Assembly (NCBI GenBank): GCA_030710605.1
Contig: CP092884.1
Span: 21,557,483 to 21,621,482 of the forward strand
From: Cordylochernes scorpioides
Lineage: Eukaryota > Arthropoda > Arachnida > Pseudoscorpiones > Chernetidae
Length of the DNA: 64,000 bases
Direction of reading: 5' to 3'
The notes beneath the pieces were generated by a model. The model had not been told where the DNA came from, searched no databases, and saw only the letters and a list, made by a program, of their open reading frames with translations. Position 1 is the first letter of the stretch; each line of letters begins with the position of its first letter. A program made the position numbers and the translations under genes. Of the stretch, positions 10,927-20,576 are shown one piece after another.

Positions 10927-12265
10927 AGTCAGAGCATAGTGGCGACCCGACCAGGAAGGACATGGAAACTATCAATCCTCAATCAAGATATAGTAGTCAA
11001 TTATCCCTTCACAGGATCTGAACGCAAACCATCCCTTGGCAGAACTTAGTTGCGGCCTATCCAGATAACGACCCATTTAAAAAGAACTTGATTTTTACCT
11101 TTCCAGGCCGGACCTGATATTAGCTAATCCAGGCGGGACCTGATTTGATCATATTTGTGCAATTCTCCAATACACTATACTAGCACAAGCTATCTCCTTC
11201 GTATTACGCGTGAACTGCAATCCTCCATTCTTACAGATTCGAGTGAAACTTAAGATTGTGGGATTTACCAAAGCAATGACTAATAGCTATTGTACTTTTT
11301 TCCAGAGTTTCGGTATATGCACATTTCAAGCGTCTCTTTTTCTTAGTTGAATGACGCCATTTATATTTTTAAAAACTATCTAGTTCGCGCATCCATATTC
11401 AATTAAAAACACTCTTGAGATTCCTTCTTTTGAAACTATATATTTGTATTTTTGTAATTATATCGTGTACTTCTATTCTGTAGAACGCTGGTTCTTTATT
11501 ATCAAATATCCATATAAAAAAAAACGTATTATATTATTACTCTGGAAGAAATACATAGATAAGAAAACAATTTTATCAGCTTTTTGATAAAAGATGAGCC
11601 ATTCGCGTTTTTTCGCGATTGTTTTTTATAGCAATACTTTATTTTCCCTGTGAAATGCAGCCCACAAGTAACTACGATGTATACATTTTAAAGACCTTTA
11701 TTGACAATCAGTCAATGTTTAATGACTCTTTTAAAAGATAAACTACATTCAAAATGGTGATAATACATATTTACAACTTCTTCTGTCGGGGAGGCTTCCC
11801 CTCCAGGTGTTTGTGTTAATTTGATGCGGTCACATGGGTCACTGTTCCTTCGCCTTCACAAATTTCTATTGCGGCATCTGTTGTTGAGAGGTGTCGCCTC
11901 CAACAGTAGTGTATTTGGGCCTGTAATTCCCGTTTTTCCAATGACATCCTTCAGGTAGAACGTGTTTTGCTTGAGAATGGGTATTACTATTAGTATATAT
12001 GTAAAGTATACTTATCAAATAGCGCATCCGCTTTGCATATTTCGCAGGTGTTAAAGAACCTTTTGCTCACCTCACATATCATCTTGACCTGCCTTGTTTT
12101 AACAGCCAAAAAAAAAAACGATAATCGTATTAGATAGATTAATGTAAATGTATCTTAGGTTTTTTAAATATAATTGAGATTTAGTTACTTTATTATCTTG
12201 TAAGAGCAAGTTAAGCAGTACTGGTTATGTACTGTAGAACAGCCTCTGGTTATACGTGTTACTCT
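10927..12265. other. spacer, no gene seen
   Basis: Unremarkable AT-rich sequence. I find no repeat boundary, RNA gene or coding pattern. Confidence 0.45.
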
Positions 12266-12528
12266 AATAAACACGAATTCAAGGATAAACACGGATTCTC
12301 TAATAAATACGGATTCAATAGTAAACACGGATTCTCTAGTAAACCCGTATTCTTTAGTAAACACGGAGTCCATAGTAATGCTGGTATTCATGATAAATAT
12401 GAAGACCGTAGTGACCACGGAGAGTCCATAGTAAACACGGATTCAATATTAAACACGGATTCTCTAGTGAACACGGATTCTTTAGTAAACACGGAGTCCA
12501 TAGTAATCCTGATGTCCATAGTAAATAT
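12266..12528. repeat. 18 bp tandem array, left part
   Basis: Units of the type AAACACGGATTCTCTAGT repeat with point changes. The array is interrupted by the LTR at 12529-13033 and resumes at 13038-13092 with CCATAGTGACCACACGGAGA-type units. Confidence 0.85.
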
Positions 12529-12574
12529 TGTTACGTAAAAACGAAAAATGGCGCATTCCAGAAGAGAATGTTTT

Positions 12575-12588
12575 AGAACGTTCTAGAA
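12575..12588. promoter_or_regulatory. heat-shock-element-like site in LTR
   Basis: AGAACGTTCTAGAA matches three alternating nGAAn units (GAAnnTTCnnGAA), the binding pattern of heat shock factor. It lies about 120 bp upstream of the LTR TATA box. A further TTCCAGAA sits at 12556-12563. Confidence 0.55.
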
Positions 12589-12708
12589 AAATGTAGAAAA
12601 ATCGGAGAACAACGGATTGGCCAATCAGTAACGATTGCGCAATGCTCAAGCCTGGCGACTTTGTGATTGGCTAACCAACCATGACCGTTCTGGAAAGATC
12701 TACTCCGG

Positions 12709-12716
12709 TATATATA
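12709..12716 (+). promoter_or_regulatory. TATA box of solo LTR
   Basis: TATATATA occurs inside CTCCGGTATATATAGGG, downstream of three CCAAT-type boxes and within the U3-like part of the LTR. Confidence 0.6.
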
Positions 12717-12830
12717 GGGATGAGGAACTCATGCAAGAGGTCGAAGAACGAAGCTACGTGGTGGACTCCAAGCAAGTTGCTGTCTCAAGAGGTCGGACTG
12801 CTGCTTACCGCCGACGCCGGTGTACTTCTT

Positions 12831-12850
12831 GGAATATTCTAGAAGGTTCT
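12831..12850. promoter_or_regulatory. four-unit heat-shock-element-like site in LTR
   Basis: GGAATATTCTAGAAGGTTCT is a perfect run of four alternating 5 bp units (GAA, TTC, GAA, TTC). It is downstream of the TATA box, so it may lie in the transcribed R/U5 part. Confidence 0.5.
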
Positions 12851-13037
12851 ACGGACTTCTGTCTCCTGCTTTCCCTCACCGTGCTGCAGTTGGTGAGTTT
12901 GTAACTGCTGTTTTCTTTATTGTTGTTTTATTTTTGCACTCTTCTGTAATTATTTCATCGATTAGGCTTAAATAAAGTCCTAAAGATCCTTTGTACCCAC
13001 GGAAGTTATTCTTTGTTAACCAACAACGCAACAATTT

Positions 13038-13092
13038 GAAGACCATAGTGACCACACGGAGAGTACATAGTAACCACGGAGAGCATAGAGAG
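13038..13092. repeat. 18 bp tandem array, right part
   Basis: This continues the array at 12266-12528 after the LTR, with GACCATAGTGACCAC and AACCACGGAGAG units. Confidence 0.7.
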
Positions 13093-13234
13093 TATGTTAT
13101 AGATTGCATTAATTATGAAAAAACATAAATACATACCCCAGGTTCAATGTAAAAATACACATTAGATTTGAATACACACATTGCTTCTCTAATCTATATT
13201 TACTGAAGTTAAATATATCCTAGAAAATATAGGT

Positions 13235-13510
13235 ATGCTTGATAGTTTTACTATAACTTCTTTGGTATCTGAACCAAAAGCCTGGAGCTATTCTGGAATG
13301 TGGGATGAACAGACAGGCAGCAACCTGTATTTCCAGGCTCAAAACTGGCCATACAAGACAGCTCCTCTTCCAGACTGGTGTAAAGACCTTCCCACAATGC
13401 ACCACCTGCAGGACCAAAGAGACCTCACCAGACCACCTCTGGGAATAAATGGGAGCCTCAAGACAGAACCTATATTCCAACATTATCAAGATAGTGAATT
13501 TGATCTATGA
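13235..13510 (+). CDS. unidentified open frame, possible terminal exon
   Basis: A 91-codon frame stands out from its AT-rich surroundings by balanced base composition and diverse residues (WDEQTGSNLYFQAQNWPYKT, and a C-terminus ending SEFDL). It is not made of repeats and matches no transposon motif I know. It could be the last exon of a host gene, a captured fragment or chance. No convincing splice acceptor with a pyrimidine tract lies just upstream, and the ATG at 13235 lacks context. I assign no function. Confidence 0.25.
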   Translation: MLDSFTITSLVSEPKAWSYSGMWDEQTGSNLYFQAQNWPYKTAPLPDWCKDLPTMHHLQDQRDLTRPPLGINGSLKTEPIFQHYQDSEFDL

Positions 13511-14440
13511 ATTTAGTCTCCATGACCTTGTATAATTATACAATGGGATAATAATTTTTAAAAACTATGACTTCTGAGGGATAAAAAAGAAAAAAGATCA
13601 AAGTATGCATCGCTCTATGGGAATACAAATTAGTCTTTGTCCATTCCAGGTGGCAGCATGGGTGACATGTGCGACAGGTGGCAGGCCCATTGGTGTCCTG
13701 GATGAGTGATGAATTGGGTTGGTTTGTGTTTGGCCGCAGCATTCTTCCCTTGATGTAACCGTAGTTCGACAACTATCTCAACAATTGGAAAGCTGAACTC
13801 CACCTGTATTTACAAGATGGAATTTTTCAACGCTCTTTCTCTCAATCATATTTATTTATTTCGACTCAGAGCGCTATGTCCCACTATGGAAACTTGCGCT
13901 TGAGAGGTTAACTAAACATAGAAAGAAAAGAAAGAGAGGTCATTGGAAATATTTACAAGACTTAGTATGCAATTTAGTTAGATAAAAAAATATAAAATAT
14001 CAACACAATTAAAATATGTACAAAGAGTTGGTATGCAAATTTAGTTTAATGAATTGTAAAGTAGTGTATTCGAGGAAAACAATTTACAGATTGAAGAAAG
14101 TATATCTTCAATTAGTGAATTTAAATATCAACAATTCAAGAAGCCTCTTTCAATAGTTTCGTTAAACCTCCCAAACCAAGAATAAAATCAAATGGAAAGA
14201 CTAAAGAATAAAATGAACGATACAATTGTTTTATAGCTTAGATCTGATGGTGGATTAAATTGTAAATATCGCTGGGAAGGTTCATCACAGTAGAGATCCA
14301 AATTTTCCCAAATATTTTTAAAAATTTATTTTTAGTTCACTATAATTGTAGAAATTCTCTCTCTATGATAAAATAGCGCTGAATACTCCCATCTTCAATA
14401 TCTCCACAATCATTTTTACATATAAATTAAATTGCCTTTT
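13511..14440. other. spacer, mostly empty
   Basis: AT-rich. A decayed family 3 repeat (CGCTGGGAAGGTTCATCACA) lies near 14260-14290. Nothing else is recognised. Confidence 0.45.
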
Positions 14441-14444
14441 ATCG

Positions 14445-14838
14445 ATAAAATTTGTAACAAATAAATTACTGGCAATGTGTCTCTAAAAAGAGTTGGTGGA
14501 CGAGTGGTTAAAACCCTAGATTCCCGACAGCCATAAACCGGGATCGAAACCCACATTGTACACTTTTTTCTGTTAATATTTATCATGTAAATAACATAAG
14601 CTAGGCTGCTCTTTTTGAGCGGTACCTAATAAAGATATTTTGGGACATAATGTGTTTCTTTTCAATAATATCATCAAATATTATCTCTACAGAGGGAGTT
14701 CACTAATGATGTGCCAAGCCCTCTCATTCAATAACATATCATTCCAGTAAGGTCTGTAGAGATAATATTTGATGATATTATTGAAAAGAAACACATTGTC
14801 GGTAAATTTATTTGTTACAAGCATTTTTACAGTATACG
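14445..14838. repeat. inverted duplication interrupted by a SINE
   Basis: The left arm (about 14450-14473 plus 14649-14693) and right arm (about 14753-14836) are inverse copies, including ATAATATTTGATGATATTAT and AGAAACACATT. The left arm holds a family 2 SINE. The right arm is its empty-site counterpart, so the duplication came before the SINE. Confidence 0.8.
14484..14648 (+). mobile_element. tRNA-derived SINE, family 2
   Basis: The head GGTGGACGAGTGGTTAAAAC resembles the tRNA-Ser/Leu A-box region, with a B-box-like GGGATCGAAACCC and the shared GAGCGGTACCTAATAAAG tail. Flanks read AATGTGTCTC (14474-14483) and AATGTGTTTC (14649-14658), a 10 bp target duplication with one difference. The inverse arm of the surrounding duplication carries a single uninterrupted AATGTGTTTC. 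Confidence 0.85.
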
Positions 14839-14839
14839 G

Positions 14840-15640
14840 ATTGTATAATATTTCAACTACAGTGTTGAACATCCTTTGGGATAGACAATCTTAAAACATG
14901 GATACCCCTGGCCTCTCCTGGAGGTAGTCTTATCCTTATTGGAATTTGGATTAGGTAAAGTCATTTTGTGACTTGAAACAGTTCGTATCTCAAGAAGATT
15001 GTCGTTCAAAAGATGGCCGCTATTTAGATGTTGTAATGTATATCGTGGTGAAGCTAGTTGTTTCTTATCCCCTTGTGTAAAGATTACACGAATTCCATGA
15101 GTTCATGCTCCTCGAGTTGTTATATATCTGCGCGACGGGCGATGCAGCATGCAAATCAACATCTGATCTCATGGAATGAAGTGTAGGGGTGCAGCTTTCG
15201 TTGATCATGGCACCATGATCCAGGCACACTTGGTGAAGCTAGTGAAGCTGGATACTTACTATATGTGTGAGGTCATCAAACTAATCATTAAACTAAATAA
15301 AATTGAGTTCCACATAGTATATTCCTTTTTCACTTCTACTAATCTATTTTTTTCTGTTAATACTACTAATTATTGTTTTTTAAGAAAAGGAACTGCTTGT
15401 TCTCGATTGTTTGCATACAAGTTTATGCAAAACCCTTCCTTCTTTCCCCTATTTGATACATTGTAGATAACATTTCTGAATTCTGCATATATTGGAAAAT
15501 CTGTATAAGACCAAAAGGCCTTAATAAAGCTTTTTGTTGCTGTTACATATCAATCTACATATTGAGATCGAAAATAGATGAGACGGCGAGGCTTTAAAAT
15601 AATGGCAAATGCTATACTGGATACTCAGATGAGCAGTTTA
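14840..15640. other. spacer, no gene seen
   Basis: About 15058-15115 shares CCTTGTGTAAA and ACACGAATTCCATGAG in inverse orientation with 56090-56135, where the copy ends in an AAC-rich tail. It is probably a LINE 3' end fragment. The rest is unassigned. Confidence 0.4.
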
Positions 15641-15868
15641 AAGATAGCAGAGCGCCATCTATCGGAATAAATATAAACTAAACCATGATTTAATTTCATT
15701 CGCGAGTATTAGCCATAATTTAGTTAATTTTATTTCCTTAACGAATATGAAAAGTATTTGGCTAATTGTCAGGAATAACAAATTAAATTGACGCTTAATT
15801 GACATATATCCCGATAGATGGCGTTATGCCATTTTTAAAAATGTTTATTTGAGCGATCATGACATGCT
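15640..15868. mobile_element. foldback copy of Penelope-like repeat A
   Basis: Imperfect inverted arms share CGCCATCTATCGGAATAAAT at the left and the inverse CCGATAGATGGCG at the right. This is the same family as 8490, 17897 and 20580. No ribozyme core remains. Confidence 0.6.
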
Positions 15869-15879
15869 TTTTCAGCACT

Positions 15880-16085
15880 GATCAATGTTAAACACAGTCA
15901 CATCAAACAATAGTTTATTTTAACTACCGACCTTTCAATGACTCCCTGTCACTCGCTTCAGGGGAATGATTATTTTGAATGTAATCAAGTAATCATTCCC
16001 CTGAAGAGAGTGACAGGAAGTCCCTGAAACGTCGGGAATTAAAATAAACTATTGGTTGATGTGGCTGTGTTTTGCTTCGAATATA
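15880..16085. mobile_element. foldback repeat with hammerhead-like motif (family C)
   Basis: Inverted arms of about 90 bp (AATAGTTTATTTTAACTA at the left, AATAAACTATT at the right) enclose an ATTATTTTGAATG centre. The right arm carries a hammerhead-like motif at 15995-16039. The left arm carries a diverged counterpart on the minus strand. Confidence 0.7.
15995..16039 (+). ncRNA. hammerhead ribozyme-like motif, family C
   Basis: In order: stem I ATTCCC (15995-16000) pairing with GGGAAT (16034-16039); core CTGAAGA (16001-16007), which fits CUGANGA; a mostly paired stem II (AGTGAC with GTCCCT, one mismatch, one extra G before it); GAAA at 16026-16029; self-complementary stem III ACGT; and cleavage base C at 16033. 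The sister copy in the left arm pairs better in stem II (AGTGAC with GTCATT) but has lost core and stem I bases. Activity is doubtful because of the extra G. Confidence 0.6.
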
Positions 16086-16582
16086 CTTCCAACCAATAAA
16101 TGATCTTCAGAATTATCAATGTTAGCTATAAATTCTCATATGTGGTGGTGGTGCTTATCTTCATGGTTAAACCAATTCCTGAAGTCCACTCTAAATTTTC
16201 CGATGGTAGTTATAGTATATAGTCATATGTATTTAATCCAACTACAAAAGAACCTGTGTGACTTCATACAAGGCCACGGCGCAAAGAAACAATTTACAAT
16301 TATAGGCATATTAATAAACATGGCCGATTTGGCTTCTTGTTGTTGAGTGATTGTGAATCCAAGTATAGATATACGATGACACACTTACAATGTCAACAGA
16401 CGCCACTTTGCAGACGACAGTAACAACCCGTTACTACGAACTACCTTTAATTCGGTTCTAACCTGAATTATGTCCATTTTTTGCGGAATCTCTTGAAAAT
16501 GGAGACTATAAGGAATTCTAACTCTATAAAACGGAAACCTACCAACGGCGATTTTAGCGCTAATTTTAAAGTAATTTATAGA

Positions 16583-17110
16583 TCAATATCTTTTCGACTG
16601 ATTTCCATCTATATTTTGGCCATAGAATTGTCTAGCCACCAAACCAGCTCCTTGGCAGAATCCCTTGTGGATCTCATGAACTCTAAGCCCGTCCTGGACT
16701 AATGAAGACCATAGCCTGAAACTATAGGGTCGGTGGAAGAATGGTCTAAACCGTTGGTTTTCGACCGCTACGACCCGGGTCCGATTCCCCCGCATTGGGC
16801 ACTTTTTTTCTGATAAAAAAAAAGCGAGTGCAAGTAACCAAACGAGGCTCTGGCACATTTGTAAGTGAAAAGTCGAACTGCTTTTCACATGTGAAGACAT
16901 GTGGTGCATTTATAGTAAAAGCAGTCGCCTACTTCTACTCACCATGATTATCATGGCCTGTACCACGTGTACTAGGGATAAGCAAAAATAAAAAATAGCC
17001 CGAAACCATGGCAACGAGGTGGGCGTTCTGGTTTTTCAAAAACTTGTGTTGTGGCTTTATTCCCGACCTGATTCTTCTAGTTTGCAGAGACGGTCAATAG
17101 ATGGCGCTTA
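16583..17110 (+). mobile_element. solo hammerhead-B repeat, split by a SINE
   Basis: The part before 16726 matches the HHR-B unit of 22.6-23.7 kb in the same order: TTTCCATCTATATTTTGGCC, GTGGATCTCATG, GTCCTGGACT. The part after 16994 continues it: GCCCGAAACCATGG, then TTGTGTTGTGGCTTT and GGTCAATAGATGGCG. The core has decayed to CTAATGA and a family 1 SINE sits between stem II and stem III. Confidence 0.75.
16726..16994 (+). mobile_element. tRNA-derived SINE, family 1, inside a hammerhead motif
   Basis: The tRNA-like head (TGGTCTAAACCG, GGGTCCGATTCCC) and shared body end in an A-rich tail; the body lacks about 40 bp after the head. Flanks ATAGCCTGAAACTAT (16711-16725) and ATAGCCCGAAACCAT (16995-17009) are a 15 bp target duplication with two differences. 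Both contain the GAAA box of the host ribozyme. Confidence 0.88.
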
Positions 17111-17286
17111 GGTTTGACTGGAGAGGTAGGCTATCTTTGTATTTCGATTTCAAAGTTCAATATCCTCCCTGCATAATTTCCATCTATATAAGAAATTAGC
17201 GATTATATGAAAATATTGGATGATTAGTTTATGTAATATGTCAAGTAAGAAGTTTCAGAAGATGAGTTTCTTTTAATTGTAAAACA

Positions 17287-17321
17287 TTACAAGCTTTCGG
17301 GCAATGCCCTTCTACAGGTAA
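17287..17321 (-). ncRNA. hammerhead-like motif, family F, left arm
   Basis: Inverse copy of the motif at 17642-17676, with the same stems and the same non-canonical core CTGTAGA. Confidence 0.4.
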
Positions 17322-17641
17322 AATAAAATAAAAACAAAAATTAAAGGTAAATTAAGGCAACTAAGCAACTGAGTATTAAACAATGTAAATATATATCAGC
17401 TAACCATAGAAAAACAAAAACAAAAATAAGATATATATACACACTCGCGTGAGACTACTCGCGCGTCTGAATTTGAATGAATTAACATGAATTCAGACGC
17501 GCGAGTAGTCTCACGCGAGTGTGTATATATATCTTATTTTTGTTTTTGTTTTTCTATGGTTAGCTGATATATATTTACATTGTTTAATACTCAGTTGCTT
17601 AGTTGCCTTAATTTACCTTTAATTTTTGTTTTTATTTTATT

Positions 17642-17676
17642 TTACCTGTAGAAGGGCATTGCCCGAAAGCTTGTAA
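17642..17676 (+). ncRNA. hammerhead-like motif, family F, right arm
   Basis: Stem I TTAC/GTAA, core CTGTAGA plus A, stem II GGGC/GCCC with an ATT loop, GAAA, self-complementary stem III AGCT and cleavage base T. The layout is that of a minimal type I hammerhead. The core departs from CUGANGA (A6 replaced), so self-cleavage is not expected without rescue. Confidence 0.45.
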
Positions 17677-17824
17677 TGTTTTACAATTAAAAGAAACTCA
17701 TCTTCTGAAACTTCTTACTTGACATATCTTACTGGAAGAGTCTTTGACCTTTACTAGTTTATGTAATATTTTGAAAATATCTATATATTATATCATATAT
17801 AATATTTAATTCGAATTTAAAAAT

Positions 17825-17895
17825 TAAGAAGCGGTCTGGTAGATTAAATTGGAGAAACCTCTGGGAGGGTTCCCCACTGATGAGCCAAGCCCTCA
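17825..17895 (+). repeat. interspersed repeat family 3
   Basis: This copy reads TTGGAGAAACC, GGGAGGGTTCCCCAC, TGATGAGCCAAGCC. Confidence 0.65.
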
Positions 17896-18055
17896 CATAA
17901 GCATTTTAGATTGCAGAGCGCCATAGAGTGGAACAAAAATAAACTTAACGTTCATTTTTATTGTTTCATAATCAATGTTTAGTTGATTTTTGGTCCACTA
18001 GATGTCGCTCTGCCATATAAAATGCTCAGGTGAGCGGTCAGGAAATGCCCTTTTG
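17896..18055. mobile_element. foldback copy of Penelope-like repeat A
   Basis: Inverted arms carry GCAGAGCGCCATAGAGTGG at the left and CCACTAGATGTCGCTCTGCC at the right around a short centre. The ribozyme part is missing. Confidence 0.65.
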
Positions 18056-18289
18056 ATAAATCTTGAAAATATATGTACAGAGAGACCATATATATATATA
18101 AAGATATATATATATCTTTTTTTAATATAGAATAGGCAAATACTGTTTCAAGCAAACCAAAGCGGATATATTTATAAATTTAATAAATTAAAAGTAATTT
18201 ATCTAAAAAATAATAGAGTTTTTAAATGGCTTCTTTTTGATTACTTCACAAGGCCAACTCCACCAGTGAGTGTTAAGTAACTGAGTATA

Positions 18290-18450
18290 TACATTCGACT
18301 CTTGACAATTTGAAATTCGTTAATTTGAATCTCTCGATAATTTGAAATTTTTCCGTGTCCCTTGAAAAATACTCGATAAGTTAAATAAAATCAATATTAA
18401 TTGATCCCCTCAGTAATTTGAAGTTGAAGGAATAGTTTCTTGCAACAAAT
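18290..18450. repeat. possible pogo-type MITE fragment
   Basis: Repeated TCGATAATTTGAA-type motifs (18330-18365) and a related block in inverse orientation near 28215-28330 resemble the TCGATAATTCGAA ends of pogo-like MITEs. The boundaries cannot be fixed. Confidence 0.35.
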
Positions 18451-18881
18451 GAACATTTGTTAATAACTGTTCAAATGTTTAAAATAATAAATCGCGAATT
18501 TTGAGATTAAAGGATAAGACCCGAAAGCTCCTAATAAATGTATTACTTTAAAATTTTGAGGTAAGTTTAATCTTGTATCAACATAGTATGTATATCCTGA
18601 AACTGCTAAATTTCCGTCTATTATGTAAATTTTGTTACTTTACTTAAATATGCAAATTTTAATTGTATGAAACAGTCAGCTGGACAAATAAAACCAGTGT
18701 GTTTGTAGTCAGTCTTCGAATTGGTCGAGTTCCTTGAGTCTGTGCTCCAATTAATTAGAGTTAGGAGACTCACCTAGTCGAAGAGGGTTGATGTTGCTCA
18801 TGTAGTCAGAAGGTTTTATAAAGGATCGAACGGCTCTAATTCAAAGGTAATATTCGGCTGGTCTGGCCTATCTAGGTCCTG

Positions 18882-19004
18882 CCGACACGCTTCGTGGATC
18901 AATTAAAGGAACTCACTGGCTTAACGGTCGCCGAGATGGTACAACGAGCTCAAGACAGAGATAGCTGGCGTCGCATCGTGTTTGGATTTAATACATACCG
19001 TGGG
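18882..19004 (+). pseudogene. 3' end of a LINE ORF2
   Basis: The frame starting at 18882 encodes RFVDQLKELTGLTVAEMVQR and AQDRDSWRRIVFGF, the same C-terminal tail as the minus-strand copy at 8611-8745. The upstream reverse transcriptase is absent, as expected for a 5'-truncated LINE. The original stop has changed, and the frame runs on into the short 3' UTR. Confidence 0.65.
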
Positions 19005-19415
19005 CCACAACGTTCGATCGAAATAAAATATTACTAAATCTAGATACAGTCCACGCTCTGCCAAACTAAAACTTAAAGCACTAGCCAAGCTTATAGACAA
19101 AGAAGTGGTAAGGATTCCTAGATATCGCTGCTAGCCCCTCATCTGCTACCGCCCAGTGCATTTGGATTTACGGGAACTGATTGCCCTAAATTTGTTAGAA
19201 CCAATCTTATTTTTCGTTCTTATCCCAAACCAAAGGCAACTTATGATGGCGATAGAATTTAATCATGGGGAAAATGTATGTGTGTACCGTTGATTCAAAG
19301 AGTCTGAAGCATATACTTTGGCATTCATTATCGCAGGATTGCGGATTTCCACAAATTACAAAAAAAGCATAAGGCGCCGTATACATCTTTTTATTCACTT
19401 TATTAAAGGAAACAA

Positions 19416-19673
19416 ATGTCAGTATTTGACCCTGATGCTCTCTTTGGCAAAATAAAAGATAATTCAACGAATATAAGGAAAGATCAAATATGCGAAATAA
19501 AATCTGAGAGAATAATTACAAAAACAATAACAAGACTCAGAACGAAACATTACAAAGGAATAACAGCACATTCAGATTGCACAAGAACCCACAGGACATG
19601 TAACAACTGTCCTGGTGTGGAACTAACACCTACTCACGTATTCTCATGCAAAGCAATAGCCGCAGCTTTATAG
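19416..19673 (+). pseudogene. LINE ORF2 C-terminal fragment (zinc-knuckle after RNase H)
   Basis: The frame encodes RLRTKHYKGITAHSDCTRTH followed by a CNNC...H...C cluster (CNNCPGVELTPTHVFSC). This matches the short zinc-knuckle tail after the RNase H domain in Jockey-like LINE proteins, common in spider and other arthropod genomes. A stop at 19671-19673 breaks it. The next frame segment continues to about 19760, where an ACAACAACAAC-rich tail closes the element. The reverse transcriptase part is missing. Confidence 0.65.
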
Positions 19674-19887
19674 AAAATTGACATGGATGCAGAGTAGCAG
19701 CTTTACACACCCAAGATAGAGGACATGGTAACTGCTGTGATAGAGATGTATGGAGACATCTGAGGCTCTTCATTGGACACGACAACAACAACAAAGGAAG
19801 TTTTCAGGTAAGCCCTTTTTCAGTTAACTAAAACGTTTTAGTTAGATGAAAAAATTCTTGTTCGAAAGATTCCTTTAATCAAATAAA

Positions 19888-20035
19888 TAAAAAGAAAAGA
19901 GACCAAAGGTAAAAGCGACAAGTTTCTTTATTGAAGAGGTTTGAGCTTGACGAGCATTCCGAAAGCTCACCAATCTCAAACCTCTTCAATAAAGAAACTC
20001 GTCGCTTTACCTTTGGCCTCTTCTTAGCAATTATA
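19888..20035. mobile_element. foldback repeat with HHR-like loop
   Basis: Arms of about 60 bp (GACCAAAGGTAAAAGCGAC at the left, GTCGCTTTACCTTTGG at the right) enclose AGCTTGACGAGCATTCCGAAAG. The order GACGA then CCGAAAG is reminiscent of a hammerhead, but an extra base splits the first core box. Confidence 0.6.
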
Positions 20036-20576
20036 TCCTGAGATTCCTAATATTTTAAGTGAAAAGAGCGGCGGCTTATGCTTTTTTTTTTTTTTTTTTT
20101 TGGCATATTATGATAGGGCAGCTTAGTTTCAGATAAGGTCGCTTCTAACATGGACAACAGACACCGACCTTAATGTAGATTCTGATGCACATTTTGGTTT
20201 CTTACTTTTGACCTCATAATCTCGCCAAGTAACGTCATTGAGAATTTGTGACTTTTTATAGGACAACACAGACATGCCCACCACACTGAAGATTGGTGCC
20301 ATGATTGCTCTTTTTTCAAAATTTGCAGCTAATCACCAAATCCGATTTCCCTATCAGCCACCTAGGTCTCTATTGGTAGAATTGGTAATCCGCTTGGTAG
20401 AATTTGCTGCTCTGATTCTCTATTTCCAATTTTGAAATTGAAGAGATAGTTGTCATTTATCTATCTTTTTATAAATTCAATTTTAAACAAACAAAAATAC
20501 ACAATACTTTTGATTCACATTATAATAATCCCTTTTATAAATATTAAGGTAAATCATCAGGCTTCCAGGAATAAAT
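20036..20576. other. spacer with a T-run
   Basis: An uninterrupted run of about 22 T lies near 20080. No gene is seen. Confidence 0.5.

Larger units (their letters stand above)
12529..13033 (+). mobile_element. solo LTR inserted in a tandem array
   Basis: The 505 bp element starts TGTTACG and ends CGCAACA, short inverted ends of LTR type. It has CCAAT/ATTGG boxes near 12616-12625, a TATA box at 12709-12716 and AATAAA near 12971, in that order, so the plus strand is the transcription direction. It interrupts an 18 bp array. The left flank ends ATAT and the right flank starts ATTT. A homologous array unit reads AAATATGAAGACC uninterrupted, which supports a 4 bp ATAT duplication with one later change. 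No internal coding region remains, so it is a solo LTR. Superfamily unknown. Confidence 0.75.
17236..17728. mobile_element. 490 bp near-perfect foldback with two ribozyme-like motifs (family F)
   Basis: The left arm from TGTCAAGTAAGAAG to CTCGCGCGTCTGAATT is matched, essentially base for base, by the inverse right arm. Only about 15 bases (TGAATGAATTAACATG region) separate them. Each arm is about 235 bp. Each contains a hammerhead-like motif, at 17287-17321 (-) and 17642-17676 (+). The near-identity of the arms indicates a recent inversion or dimer insertion, and the transcript would be one long hairpin. Confidence 0.9.

Noticed and set aside
9867-10927. CRISPR-like array of regular short repeats
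   Set aside because: The units are contiguous 27 bp repeats without unique spacers, and the context is eukaryotic.
14485-14560. tRNA-Ser/Leu gene
   Set aside because: The head resembles tRNA, but the copy has a SINE tail and target duplication and no complete acceptor stem.
18525-18545. GACCCGAAAGCTCC as another hammerhead
   Set aside because: Only the second core box is seen. There is no CUGANGA box and no pairing stem I.
19888-20035. Hammerhead in the loop of the 20 kb foldback
   Set aside because: CTTGACGA has an extra base in the core and stem II is only two pairs.
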